A DNA stretch of 64,000 bases from Limnohabitans kasalickyi (GTDB taxonomy: Bacteria; Pseudomonadota; Gammaproteobacteria; Burkholderiales; Burkholderiaceae_C), in assembly GCA_965234325.1 (NCBI GenBank), contig OZ248421.1, positions 1 to 64,000 of the forward strand, written 5' to 3'. Every line of letters begins with the position of its first letter. Positions within the stretch are counted from its first letter, which is position 1. Positions 14,629-23,653 of the stretch are shown piece by piece. The translations under genes were made by a program, and so were the position numbers. The notes beneath the pieces are model-generated. The model saw only the letters and a list, made by a program, of their open reading frames with translations. It did no database searches and was not told the origin of the DNA.

Positions 14629-17600
14629 TCAGCCGCCTTTGCCCCGCATCGCCCGCTTGACCTCATCGATGAATAGGCCGTGCTTGAACTCTGATTTTTG
14701 GATCACCTTGAGCACGGCGCCCTTGAGGATGGCGCGGTCTTCGGCGGTAATTTGCTTGGCTGTGACGATCACGATAGGAATGCTGGCCGTGCTCACATCG
14801 CCCTTCAAAGCCTCAACGACCTCGAAACCACTGACCTCCGGCATCATCAAGTCCAACACAATCAAGTTCGGGCGCTGCTGACGGGCCACATCAATGCCTT
14901 CTTGTCCGCCAAAAGCTGACAGCACCCGGTAGCCGGCTGGGGTGAGGTAGGCGCCAATCAACTGCACCGCCTTGGGGTCGTCGTCCACCACCAGCACGGT
15001 ACGCTGGTGCTTTTCGGTGTCGGGCTCCACAGGAAAGCCAATGGCGGCAAGCGCCCGGGAAAATTCTTCGCGACTGACTGGCTTTTGCAGCACTTGGCTC
15101 GCGCCCAAAGACAGACCTCGGCCTTTGTCGGCCACGATAGAGACGATGACCACCGGCACGCCGGCAAAGCGCTCTTGGCTCTTGAAGCGTTCTAAAAACT
15201 CCCAGCCATCCATGCCAGGCAAGTGAATGTCCAACGTGAGCAGATCAGGAATCTCCAGCGCTGCCAGCTCCAGTGCGGCTTCGGCAGCGGCCGTGCGCAC
15301 GACGCGAAAGCCGGTGCCTTCGAGTTGAAGGCGCAGCAGCGCAGCAGCGCTGTCATCGTCCTCCACCACCAGTGCAAGGGGTTGCTCACTGCCCGCCGAA
15401 CGGACGGTTGCGTCTGTGCCGGTCACAGCAGCAGGCGTTGGCAACGCCACGGGATTCTCCACGGCGATCGGCGCGTCTGCTTGCTTACGCCAAGGCAGCC
15501 AAACCGTGAAGGTCGAGCCTTTGCCCAATTCGCTGTGCAGACCGACGGCGCCGCCATGCAACTCTGCCAAGCGCTTGACCATCACCAGGCCCAAGCCTGT
15601 GCCTGCGTATCGGCGCGCCAGGGTGCTGTCTATTTGGATAAAGGGCTGGAACAAGCGCGCTTGGTCGGCCACCGCAATGCCGATGCCGGTATCGCGCACG
15701 CTCAATTCGAGGTAATGCTCAAAGCGTGCGTTGGGGACGGCTTCGCCCCCAACCTGTCGCGCCTTGATATGCACTTCTCCACCATCTGGCGTGAACTTCA
15801 CAGCATTCGATAAGAGGTTGTAAAGGATTTGCTTGGCCTTGCGCTCGTCCAGCCAGATGTCGCCCGGCCCGTCCAAACCCGACGCCAGTGGGTTGGCGAT
15901 CTCGCTGAGCTCGGTCAGCAGGCTAATGCGGTGGGCAATCGCCTTTTCTCGCACCACCTGCAGACTGGACTGCATGAGCGCATCCAACTGAAGGGGCTCA
16001 AGTTCGAGGGTCATCTTGCCGGCCTCGACTTTGGAGAGGTCAAGGATGTCGTTGATCAGCGACAACAGATGGGTGCCGCTGGTGAAGATGTCGGTGACGA
16101 ATTCTTTTTGCTGGGGTGCCAGTTCACCCAACAGGCCGTCGCGCATCACCTCGGAAAATCCGATGATGGCGTTCAGCGGTGTGCGCAACTCGTGCGACAT
16201 GTTCGCCAAAAACTCCGACTTCATGCTGCTGGTTTCTTCGAGTTGGCGGTTCTTGATCACGATCTCTTCGCTGCTGGCACGCAGCCGTTGCGCCAACAGC
16301 TTGAGGTCGTTGTACTGGCGCAAGTTGTCCAAGGCGACACCCAAGGTCACAGCCAGTCGCTCCAAAAACACCCGGTCACCCTCAACCAACACATGACTGG
16401 CCGCCACCACCAACACCGCAAGACGCCGCTCTTGGTAGCCCACCGGCACCATCAAAACTTGAGCCGGGGCGAAGTCACCCAAACCGGTTTGCAGCGACAG
16501 ATCGGCGCAATCTAACAGGGTTGATTGATCGTCGCTGGCCGCTTGGCCGAGCATGCCCTCGCCCAGGGCGAACGCGCGCGTAGCCGCGCCTGAAAGCCCG
16601 TGTGATGCCTCGCACTGATAGCGACCACTCCATTCGTCAAAGCCATAAATGGCCGACACAGGCAACGCGTGCTGGCTGGCCAGCAGCTTCAGCAAACCAT
16701 CCAAAATTTTGCTGCGGTCAAAGCCGGACGCAAACAAAGCCAAGGCCCGTGCATGGGTCTCGTCAAAGCGCGCCGTGGCCAGCATGTGTTGTTCGCTGCG
16801 CTTGAACGCTGTCACGTCCACTTGGACGGCCAGCGCACTGACGGTGTGACCTGCCAAGTCGCGAATGGGCATGGCGTGGCTGGCAATGGTCTTGCGTGTG
16901 CCGTCAAAGCAGCGGATGTCCATCAACTCGTCGCGCACAGTTTCACCCGTCTTGATGGCGCGATGTAAGGCCCATTCTTCAGGCGCAAGTCGTTGACCGG
17001 TCTCCGGCCAGTACGCCACGTAATCGCCATAAAGCACCCCCTCCCCGCGTTGCACGCCACCCCACAGCGCGCGGGCGGCGGCGTTGATCTGCGTGACTTC
17101 GCCCACAGCATCGGTCACAAAGACACCCACTGGCAGAAGATTGATGATTTGCTTGAGCAAGTCGCTTTCGTGCATCAGCGCGTCCGCCTCTTGGCGCGTT
17201 TGCATCTCACGCCGGATACGCCACCACAACACGGCTAAGCCGATGAGGGCCAGCAGGACCACCAAAGCCCCTACAGCCTGCGCTTGACGGGCATTGCTTT
17301 GGGCCTGGGCGATGCGTTGCAACAAGAGGGCGCGCTCCTCTTGCTCAAACAGGGTCGACTGCTTCTGCAAGGCCTCCCTGCTGAGCAGGGGAACAGCGGT
17401 CTTTAAGCGCTCGCGCGCTGCGACAAAACCCTCGCTGCGGTAGATGGCGACATTTTTGTCCAGGATCAACAGGCGATCTTCGACCAATTGGGTCAGCGTT
17501 TTGATGCGCGATTGCTGGTCAGCACTGTCATCCGTCAGCGCCACGATGTCGCTCAAGGTCGCACGGATGCTTTCCAAGGCTTGTTGGTTGTCCGCCAGAT

Positions 17601-17829
17601 AGACCGTTTCACCCGTGATGATGTAGGCGCGTTGGCGGCTCTCCAAGTCGTAGAGTTCCAGCATGGTGCGGTGCAGCGCGTCCAGCACTTTGTACGATTG
17701 CGTAACCCAGCGTGCGGTCTCGTCGTAACCTTGCAGACTGCGGAGCATCTGCGCGCCAGACAGCAGCAACAGCAGCAAGGCGATGGCAAAGCCACCCGCC
17801 ACCCGGTAGCCAATGCTGAGCTTTTTCAT
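14629..17829 (-). CDS. Large hybrid sensor histidine kinase
   Basis: A protein of 1066 residues. Visible order: a membrane segment (10-30), a CHASE3-like extracytoplasmic helical domain (35-180), a second membrane segment (185-207), PAS (225-345), GAF-like (365-520), HisKA with phospho-His in MSHELRTPLN (near 550), HATPase with DTGIGI and GTGLGL, then two receiver domains (VVEDDDS...TLDIHLPGMDG and VVDDDPK...VLDLMMPEVSG). It probably senses an envelope or redox cue and passes phosphate through its receivers to the adjacent single receiver and the HD-GYP regulator. The ligand is unknown. Confidence 0.85.
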   Translation of the reverse strand: MKKLSIGYRVAGGFAIALLLLLLSGAQMLRSLQGYDETARWVTQSYKVLDALHRTMLELYDLESRQRAYIITGETVYLADNQQALESIRATLSDIVALTDDSADQQSRIKTLTQLVEDRLLILDKNVAIYRSEGFVAARERLKTAVPLLSREALQKQSTLFEQEERALLLQRIAQAQSNARQAQAVGALVVLLALIGLAVLWWRIRREMQTRQEADALMHESDLLKQIINLLPVGVFVTDAVGEVTQINAAARALWGGVQRGEGVLYGDYVAYWPETGQRLAPEEWALHRAIKTGETVRDELMDIRCFDGTRKTIASHAMPIRDLAGHTVSALAVQVDVTAFKRSEQHMLATARFDETHARALALFASGFDRSKILDGLLKLLASQHALPVSAIYGFDEWSGRYQCEASHGLSGAATRAFALGEGMLGQAASDDQSTLLDCADLSLQTGLGDFAPAQVLMVPVGYQERRLAVLVVAASHVLVEGDRVFLERLAVTLGVALDNLRQYNDLKLLAQRLRASSEEIVIKNRQLEETSSMKSEFLANMSHELRTPLNAIIGFSEVMRDGLLGELAPQQKEFVTDIFTSGTHLLSLINDILDLSKVEAGKMTLELEPLQLDALMQSSLQVVREKAIAHRISLLTELSEIANPLASGLDGPGDIWLDERKAKQILYNLLSNAVKFTPDGGEVHIKARQVGGEAVPNARFEHYLELSVRDTGIGIAVADQARLFQPFIQIDSTLARRYAGTGLGLVMVKRLAELHGGAVGLHSELGKGSTFTVWLPWRKQADAPIAVENPVALPTPAAVTGTDATVRSAGSEQPLALVVEDDDSAAALLRLQLEGTGFRVVRTAAAEAALELAALEIPDLLTLDIHLPGMDGWEFLERFKSQERFAGVPVVIVSIVADKGRGLSLGASQVLQKPVSREEFSRALAAIGFPVEPDTEKHQRTVLVVDDDPKAVQLIGAYLTPAGYRVLSAFGGQEGIDVARQQRPNLIVLDLMMPEVSGFEVVEALKGDVSTASIPIVIVTAKQITAEDRAILKGAVLKVIQKSEFKHGLFIDEVKRAMRGKGG

Positions 17830-17865
17830 GCCGTGCCACCCTCCAGCGCATCGGATTGGATTGGA

Positions 17866-18936
17866 TTAGACATTGACATGGCTTTCGTAAATTTCGGCAA
17901 AGCGCTCGGCCTGCGTGGAGAAACAGGCCAGCACCTTCGGGTCAAAATGACCAGGATGGGTGCGCCCGTCTCCCTGCTGAATGATGGCCACCGCCCGCGC
18001 ATGGTCCAAGGGCGGCTTGTAAGGCCGCCTGCTGCGCAACGCGTCATAGACATCGCAGATTTGCATGACGCGTGCAGCCCAAGGAATGTCCTCGCCTTTA
18101 CGACCCGATGGATAACCGCTGCCGTCCCAGCGTTCATGGTGGTTGAGCGCAATTTCAGCCCCCATGCGGGTGTAAGGAGACGTGCCGCTGGAAAGAATGC
18201 TGGCACCCAGCGCGCAGTGGGTTTTCATGATGGCCCACTCCTCGGGTGTGAGGCTGCCGGGCTTGAGCAACACATGGTCAGGGATGCCGATCTTGCCAAT
18301 GTCGTGCATGGGGCTGGCATCGCAGATGGTGTCTTGCAACTCAATTGGCACGTCCATGGCGGCAGTCAATGCCCTGCAATAGTGGCTGATGCGCCGCACA
18401 TGTTGGCCGGACTCCGCATCTTTGCGTTCGGCGGCTCGCACAAGGGTGAACATGGTGTCGCGGTAGGCTTCTTTGAGTTGCGCTGTTCGCTCTGAAACTT
18501 GCTCTTCCAGAATCTGGTTGTGATCGGTGAGGAAGTCGCTGTACTCCTTGAGCCGCAGCAGGTTACGCACCCGCACGCGGAGTTCAGAGCTTTGCACCGG
18601 CTTGGACAAAAACTCTTCTGCGCCCGCTTGCAAGGCGCGCAGTTTGGATTCGCGGTCATCCAGCGCGGTGACCATGATCACGGGCACGGGCTGGGTGCGT
18701 GGGTCGGCTTTGAGGCGCGCCACCGTCTCGAAGCCGTCCATGTCCGGCATCATGATGTCGAGCAAAATCAGATCCGGTTTGTGTGCCACCGCAGAGGCCA
18801 AAGCTTCCTTGCCGTTGCTCGCGGTAATCGTGGCATGTCCGTCGGCATGCAGGAGCGCCTCAAGCAGTTTGACGTTACGCACTTCGTCATCGACGACCAA
18901 CACGAGCGCCGAATGGGGCAAATGGCTGGAATTCAT
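17866..18936 (-). CDS. Response regulator with HD-GYP phosphodiesterase domain
   Basis: A product of 356 residues. The receiver domain comes first (VVDDEVRN, phospho-Asp in LILLDIMMPDMDG, Lys in FLSKPV), then a linker helix, then an HD-GYP domain with HDIGKIGIPD, the HHERWDGSGYP motif and CDVYDAL. HD-GYP enzymes hydrolyse cyclic di-GMP, so this protein links the neighbouring kinase to second-messenger control of motility or biofilm. It is the first gene of the minus-strand three-gene cluster, 36 bp before the kinase. Confidence 0.9.
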   Translation of the reverse strand: MNSSHLPHSALVLVVDDEVRNVKLLEALLHADGHATITASNGKEALASAVAHKPDLILLDIMMPDMDGFETVARLKADPRTQPVPVIMVTALDDRESKLRALQAGAEEFLSKPVQSSELRVRVRNLLRLKEYSDFLTDHNQILEEQVSERTAQLKEAYRDTMFTLVRAAERKDAESGQHVRRISHYCRALTAAMDVPIELQDTICDASPMHDIGKIGIPDHVLLKPGSLTPEEWAIMKTHCALGASILSSGTSPYTRMGAEIALNHHERWDGSGYPSGRKGEDIPWAARVMQICDVYDALRSRRPYKPPLDHARAVAIIQQGDGRTHPGHFDPKVLACFSTQAERFAEIYESHVNV

Positions 18937-19086
18937 GTCATGGAAGTTCTGTGTGGATGGATCGTGTCTGCATGGGGTGGCTGGGATCAGAGACTATTTG
19001 AAAATCCATTTGCCATCTGTGCGCTTGCGCACTCACTTGAATCACGTTGCACTTAGACTTGGGCGCTCATCAATTCAAGTTTGCCT

Positions 19087-19674
19087 ATGAAATTCAAAAT
19101 GGCTGAAAAGTCGCTCTTTGCCGCCTTGTTGCGTTCTCCGTGGTGGGTCAGTTTTTTAGTGATGCTGGCCGTCGCCTTGGTCGCTGGCGCCTTATTGCCC
19201 GATCCCTACAAAGTAGTGGGCATGGTGAGTGGATTCCCGTTTTTGGTGATTGGCGTGATTGCGGCATGGCAACAACGCAACGCGTTGTCCCCTGAACGCC
19301 TCCAAGCTTTGACTGAGCAAGCGCGCAACTTGGGATGGACGGACTTTTCCAGCTTGATTGAAAAAGGTTTCAGCCGGCAAGGGTTTGTGGTGCGCCGCCT
19401 TCATAACAGCGCGGCAGATTTGCAATTAGAAAAAAACGGCCGCATCACCTGGGTCAGTGCCAAACGCTGGAAAGCTGCAACCGTAGGTGCAGAGCAGCTG
19501 CGAGATTTAGTTCAAACGCACGAGAGCCAAGCCACAGGGAGCTGCGCCCTTATCAGCTTGGGTCAATTCAGCCAAGCCGCCATCACATTGGCTCACCAAA
19601 ACCATGTGGAATTAATGGGTCCCCAACACATTGCCCAACTCATGCACGATGGATTGAGCGCTCAGGGCCATTAA
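19087..19674 (+). CDS. Membrane-anchored protein with Mrr-like restriction-endonuclease domain
   Basis: A protein of 195 residues. Two N-terminal membrane segments (about 17-36 and 42-60) are followed by a soluble domain beginning LSSLIEKGFSRQGF-like (residues 95-110), with an Asp in AADLQLEK and the strand WVSAKRWKAATVG. This fits the D-(E/Q/S)-x-K core of the Mrr_cat/PD-(D/E)xK fold. Similar membrane-tethered proteins are common in Burkholderiales, and their nuclease activity is unproven. The start at 19087 is preferred over TTG 19081. It lies between the signalling cluster and the PGC and belongs to neither obviously. Confidence 0.6.
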   Translation: MKFKMAEKSLFAALLRSPWWVSFLVMLAVALVAGALLPDPYKVVGMVSGFPFLVIGVIAAWQQRNALSPERLQALTEQARNLGWTDFSSLIEKGFSRQGFVVRRLHNSAADLQLEKNGRITWVSAKRWKAATVGAEQLRDLVQTHESQATGSCALISLGQFSQAAITLAHQNHVELMGPQHIAQLMHDGLSAQGH

Positions 19675-19746
19675 GGAAACCTCTACTTCTCAGGCTTGGC
19701 GCTCTAGGGGAAGATATCTAAAAAACATGGAAGCTGGAATAACTGG

Positions 19747-20742
19747 ATGAACACGACGCAACAACCCCACGTCATCGTCACGGGCGCATCTTCAGGGGTG
19801 GGGCTTTACGCCACTCAGGCCCTCATCCAACAGGGGTGGCATGTGGTGATGGCCTGCCGAGATTTAGACAAAGCAACACGCGTTGCTTCTGAAATGAGCT
19901 TGGATGCCACAAAGTTCAGCGTCATGAAATTGGATTTAGGTTCCTTGCAAAGTGTTCGTCAGTTTGTGAACGACTATGCGTCCAAGGGTTTGCCGCTGCA
20001 CGCCTTGCTCAACAATGCCGCCAGTTATCAGCCGCGCTTGCAAACACCCGCCAGGTCACCCGAGGGGTTCGAGCTCAGTGTGGCGACCAACCATTTAGGA
20101 CATTTTTTGTTGAGCCGTTTGCTCATGCCCTTGCTGATCCAAACACAAACTTCTGAACAAAAAACCAACCCCAATTTTCAATCTCGACTGGTGACCTTAG
20201 GGACCGTGACGGCCAACTCTGAAGAGTTTGGCGGCAAGGTGCCCATTCCCGCACCAGCCAACTTGGGTGACCTCACTGGGCTCGAGAAAGGCTTTCTGGA
20301 CCCCATCGCCATGATTGACGGCAAGGCATTCAAAGCTGGTAAAGCCTACAAAGACAGCAAGCTGTGCAACATGATCACCAGCCGAGAAATGCACCGCCGA
20401 TACCACGACAAAACCGGCATTGTGTTTGCCACGGTCTATCCTGGATGCGTGGCAGACACGGCGCTGTTTCGCGACACGCCCAAGGCCTTTCAACGCATTT
20501 TTCCTTGGTTTCAAAAAAACATCACCAAGGGGTACGTCACGCAAACCTTGGCAGGACAACGGGTGGCACAAATCGTGGTGGACCCAGCGTTTTCCATGTC
20601 AGGAGTGCACTGGAGTTGGGGCAATCGCCAAGTCGCTGGTCGCCAAGCATTCGCGCAGCCTTTGTCTGCCAAGGCGACTCAGTTGCAGTTGGGCATTCGG
20701 CTGTGGGAGCTCAGCAACCAGCTTGTGGGCGTTGCTGATTAA
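19747..20742 (+). CDS. Light-dependent protochlorophyllide oxidoreductase (LPOR)
   Basis: A product of 331 residues of the short-chain dehydrogenase fold with LPOR-specific features. It has NADPH motif TGASSGVG (12-19), LNNAA, catalytic Tyr201/Lys205 in AYKDSKLCNM, VYPGCVADTALFRD with Cys234 matching the substrate-site Cys of cyanobacterial LPOR, ITKGYVTQ and the C-terminal SGVHWSWG (LPOR has SGVYWSWN). LPOR reduces ring D of protochlorophyllide to chlorophyllide using light and NADPH and needs no iron-sulfur cluster. The dark enzyme BchLNB is also encoded here (43.9-51.5 kb), so the strain appears to carry both routes. The gene is convergent with bciA. Anoxygenic phototrophs with LPOR are known but uncommon; transfer from cyanobacteria is the usual explanation. 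A generic SDR is a less likely alternative. Confidence 0.8.
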   Translation: MNTTQQPHVIVTGASSGVGLYATQALIQQGWHVVMACRDLDKATRVASEMSLDATKFSVMKLDLGSLQSVRQFVNDYASKGLPLHALLNNAASYQPRLQTPARSPEGFELSVATNHLGHFLLSRLLMPLLIQTQTSEQKTNPNFQSRLVTLGTVTANSEEFGGKVPIPAPANLGDLTGLEKGFLDPIAMIDGKAFKAGKAYKDSKLCNMITSREMHRRYHDKTGIVFATVYPGCVADTALFRDTPKAFQRIFPWFQKNITKGYVTQTLAGQRVAQIVVDPAFSMSGVHWSWGNRQVAGRQAFAQPLSAKATQLQLGIRLWELSNQLVGVAD

Positions 20743-20774
20743 TTGGGCTCATCAACAGGACGGATTTGCCCGTT

Positions 20775-21803
20775 TCAAAAAACGGCATGCTCGCCCCTGT
20801 CTGGCGCGGCTTGGCCACTGACCCACTTCTCATACGCCTCAAATAAAGTGTGCGTCCCGTGTGAAGGGGTGAGATCGGCGTCATAACGATGCGTCGAAGG
20901 ATTCCACACCAGCATGGACTCTGTCGCGTAATAACGACCGATTCGTGCGAACTCGGCTTTATCTGCGGCGAAGGGAATGAATTTACCCACAAAACTTAGG
21001 GCACCGATGATGCCGTCCATCAAACCAACGGGAACGCTTTTGAAACGTGGTGCCTTGCCCAGCAGCTGAAAAAGGTACTCACCTTGCTGGCGCGGGGTGA
21101 TGGCAGGGCCAGGGCCGCCAATGGGCAAAATTTGGTTGTGACGGCTCGGCTGCGCGATACAGCCCGCGATGAAATCGCCCAGATCATCGTCACTGATCGG
21201 CTTGCAAGACGTGAGCTTGCCGTCACCAAATATCAAAAAAGGTTTGCCTTTTTTGACTCTTTCCAGTTGACCAGACAGGGACTTAAAAAAGGCCGTCGGT
21301 CGTACGATGGTGTAGGTCAATCCTGAGTCGATCAATGCTTTTTCAAAAGCAAGTTTGGCATGCTGAAATGCCAACAACGGTTTTTGAACACAGATCGCCG
21401 AAAGCAACACAAAGTGCTTAACCCCAGCAGCTTGCGCCGCTTCGAGCGCGAAAACATGCGCTTGGTGATCCACGCGCCAAGCATCTCGTGGGGTACCCGT
21501 TCTTGAAGCCATGCATGAAATGACCGCATCAAAACGTTCGTTGGCAAAACCATCTCGCGCAAGAGAGGTTGCATCGGTGGGGTCACCGTGACGGATCGTG
21601 ACGCACTCTAAACCAGATAACTTCAGGTTTTTTGAAAGCTCTGCCTTTGCACCTGGGCGAGGACGAACCAAACACACCACGTCATGCCCTAGTCGCACAA
21701 GGGCTCGCGCCGTTGCCATTCCGATGGTGCCCGTGGCACCTAGTAAGAGAACGCGCTGAGATGGGGCAACTGTCCACTGAGAAGGCAACTCTGTCGCGGT
21801 CAT
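20775..21803 (-). CDS. bciA: 3,8-divinyl (proto)chlorophyllide a 8-vinyl reductase, BciA type
   Basis: A product of 342 residues of the atypical SDR fold. The NADPH motif GATGTIG sits near residues 22-28, with CLVRPRPGAK after the second strand, HFVLLSAICVQKPLLAFQHAKLAFE and TYTIVRPTAFFKSLSGQLERVKKGKP in the order seen in BciA. The enzyme reduces the C8 vinyl group to ethyl, using NADPH, to give monovinyl pigment precursors. It is the last gene of the minus-strand run starting at dxs and follows the ABC exporter gene by 34 bp. The ferredoxin-dependent BciB alternative would have iron-sulfur cysteines, which are absent here. Confidence 0.85.
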   Translation of the reverse strand: MTATELPSQWTVAPSQRVLLLGATGTIGMATARALVRLGHDVVCLVRPRPGAKAELSKNLKLSGLECVTIRHGDPTDATSLARDGFANERFDAVISCMASRTGTPRDAWRVDHQAHVFALEAAQAAGVKHFVLLSAICVQKPLLAFQHAKLAFEKALIDSGLTYTIVRPTAFFKSLSGQLERVKKGKPFLIFGDGKLTSCKPISDDDLGDFIAGCIAQPSRHNQILPIGGPGPAITPRQQGEYLFQLLGKAPRFKSVPVGLMDGIIGALSFVGKFIPFAADKAEFARIGRYYATESMLVWNPSTHRYDADLTPSHGTHTLFEAYEKWVSGQAAPDRGEHAVF

Positions 21804-21837
21804 GGCCTCGGCTCTTTCATCGTTCAGTCAAAAAACC

Positions 21838-23586
21838 TTATCCAGCAAACTGCAGGGCGGCCAAACTGGCATACAAGCCACCGCGTGCAATGAGCTCCGC
21901 ATGCGTGCCCTGCTCCACCATGCGCCCTTTGTCCAGTACCCAAATGCAATCTGCACGTTGTACCGTGGCCAAGCGGTGCGCGATCACCAGCGTGGTTCGT
22001 CCCAGCATGGCGGTTTCAAGCGCCGCTTGCACCATGCGTTCGCTGTTGGCATCCAAGGCGCTGGTGGCCTCGTCAAGCAACAGGAGTGGCGGGTTTTTCA
22101 AGATGGCCCTAGCAATGGCAATGCGTTGGCGCTGCCCGCCTGACAAACGCACACCACGGTCCCCTAAATAGGTGTCGTAGCCCTGTGGTAAGTCGGCAAT
22201 GAATTCTTGCGCAAATGCAGCGTTGGCTGCAGCCATGACCTCGGCCAGCGTTGCATCAGGCTTGCCATATCGGATGTTCTCCAACACGGTGCCCGAAAAC
22301 ACCACGGCCTCTTGCGGCACCACGCCAATGCGCTGACGCAAGGCATGCAAATCCATTTTTTCAATCGGTACACCGTCTAACAAGACGTCGCCTTGCTGGG
22401 GCGCGTAAAAACGCATCAGCAAAGAAAACAAAGTCGTCTTACCCGCACCACTTGGACCCACAATCGCCACCGTTTGGCCCGCACGTACTTCGCCAGTCAG
22501 TCCATTTAAGGCCTGCTGGGTGGGCCGGGAGGGATAATTGAAATCAACACCACGCAACACCAAGCTCGAGCCATTCGCAGGCCACGGCGCTTGTTGGGGG
22601 TGCTGAGGCGAGCTCACATCTGAGCGGGTGTGCAGCAACTCCATCAAACGCTCGGTGGCACCTGCAGCACGCAGCACATCGCCATACACCTCACCCAAAA
22701 CAGCAAAAGCACTGGCTAACAAAATGACATACACGATGGTTTGACCCAACTCACCCGCCGTGGTGTTGCCGGCACGCACCGACAGCGTGCCCAAATACAA
22801 GCCCCATAAAAGCGCGGCACTCGAGGCCATGATGATGAAGCCCACGAGCAGAGAGCGCGCACGCGTGCGGCGCAACGCAGTGCCCAACGCTTGCCCCGTG
22901 GAGGCCGTGAAGCGGTCGGCTTCTCGTTTTTCTGCGGTGTAACTTTGCACCACCGAAATGGCGTTGAGCACCTCAGACGCGATTGCGCTGGAGTCGGCCA
23001 CCCGGTCTTGGCTGGCCCGCGACAATCGACGAACCCGACGCCCCAAATACACACTCGGAAAGACGACCACCACCAAAACGCCGATCACTTGCAACATCAG
23101 CATCGGATTGGTCCACACCAACATGCCAATAGCGCCCAAGCCCATCACCAAATTACGAAGGCCCATGGACAGAGAAGATCCCACCACGGTTTGAACCAAC
23201 GTGGTGTCGCTGGTCAGGCGGGACAGCACCTCACCGGATTGCGTGGTTTCGAAAAATGTGGGGCTTTGTTCGAGCACATGGGCATAGACCTTGTTTTTAA
23301 CGTCTGCCGTGATTTTTTCACCCAGCCAACTGACCGTGTAAAACCGCCCAGCCGAAAACAAAGCCAATGCCGCAGCCACCAAAAACAATTCAAAAAACTT
23401 TTCGGCCAATGCATCGGAGCTTGACCCTGCCACCAAACCTTGGTCAATCAAGAGTTTCAGGGCCAATGGAAAGGCCAATGTGGTTCCCGCAGCGAGCAAT
23501 AAAAACAAACCCGCCAACACGACCTGCGTGCGGTAAGGACGAATGAAAGGGCGTAAACCTGATAACGATTTGGGAGAGGATGTCAT
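21838..23586 (-). CDS. ABC exporter, fused permease and ATPase (ABCB/MsbA-like)
   Basis: A protein of 582 residues. Six membrane segments cover about 1-310. The nucleotide-binding domain follows with Walker A GPSGAGKTT, Q-loop VPQEAV, signature LSGGQRQRIAIARA and Walker B LLLLDEATSALD. Such half-transporters work as homodimers and export lipids, lipid A or hydrophobic compounds. It lies between bciA and bchP, both bacteriochlorophyll genes, 67 bp from bchP. Whether it serves pigment or membrane biogenesis is open: family members next to photosynthesis genes are not generally characterised. Confidence 0.85.
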   Translation of the reverse strand: MTSSPKSLSGLRPFIRPYRTQVVLAGLFLLLAAGTTLAFPLALKLLIDQGLVAGSSSDALAEKFFELFLVAAALALFSAGRFYTVSWLGEKITADVKNKVYAHVLEQSPTFFETTQSGEVLSRLTSDTTLVQTVVGSSLSMGLRNLVMGLGAIGMLVWTNPMLMLQVIGVLVVVVFPSVYLGRRVRRLSRASQDRVADSSAIASEVLNAISVVQSYTAEKREADRFTASTGQALGTALRRTRARSLLVGFIIMASSAALLWGLYLGTLSVRAGNTTAGELGQTIVYVILLASAFAVLGEVYGDVLRAAGATERLMELLHTRSDVSSPQHPQQAPWPANGSSLVLRGVDFNYPSRPTQQALNGLTGEVRAGQTVAIVGPSGAGKTTLFSLLMRFYAPQQGDVLLDGVPIEKMDLHALRQRIGVVPQEAVVFSGTVLENIRYGKPDATLAEVMAAANAAFAQEFIADLPQGYDTYLGDRGVRLSGGQRQRIAIARAILKNPPLLLLDEATSALDANSERMVQAALETAMLGRTTLVIAHRLATVQRADCIWVLDKGRMVEQGTHAELIARGGLYASLAALQFAG

Positions 23587-23653
23587 AGGTCCAGTTTATC
23601 TCTGCATGACCTGAGAAAACTGGCGACGGATTGAAACAACCAATGGGACGTAA

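Noticed and set aside
15223..18495. Several long plus-strand frames opposite the kinase and HD-GYP genes
   Set aside because: They are mirror frames of G+C-rich coding sequence; the minus-strand products have full domain sets.
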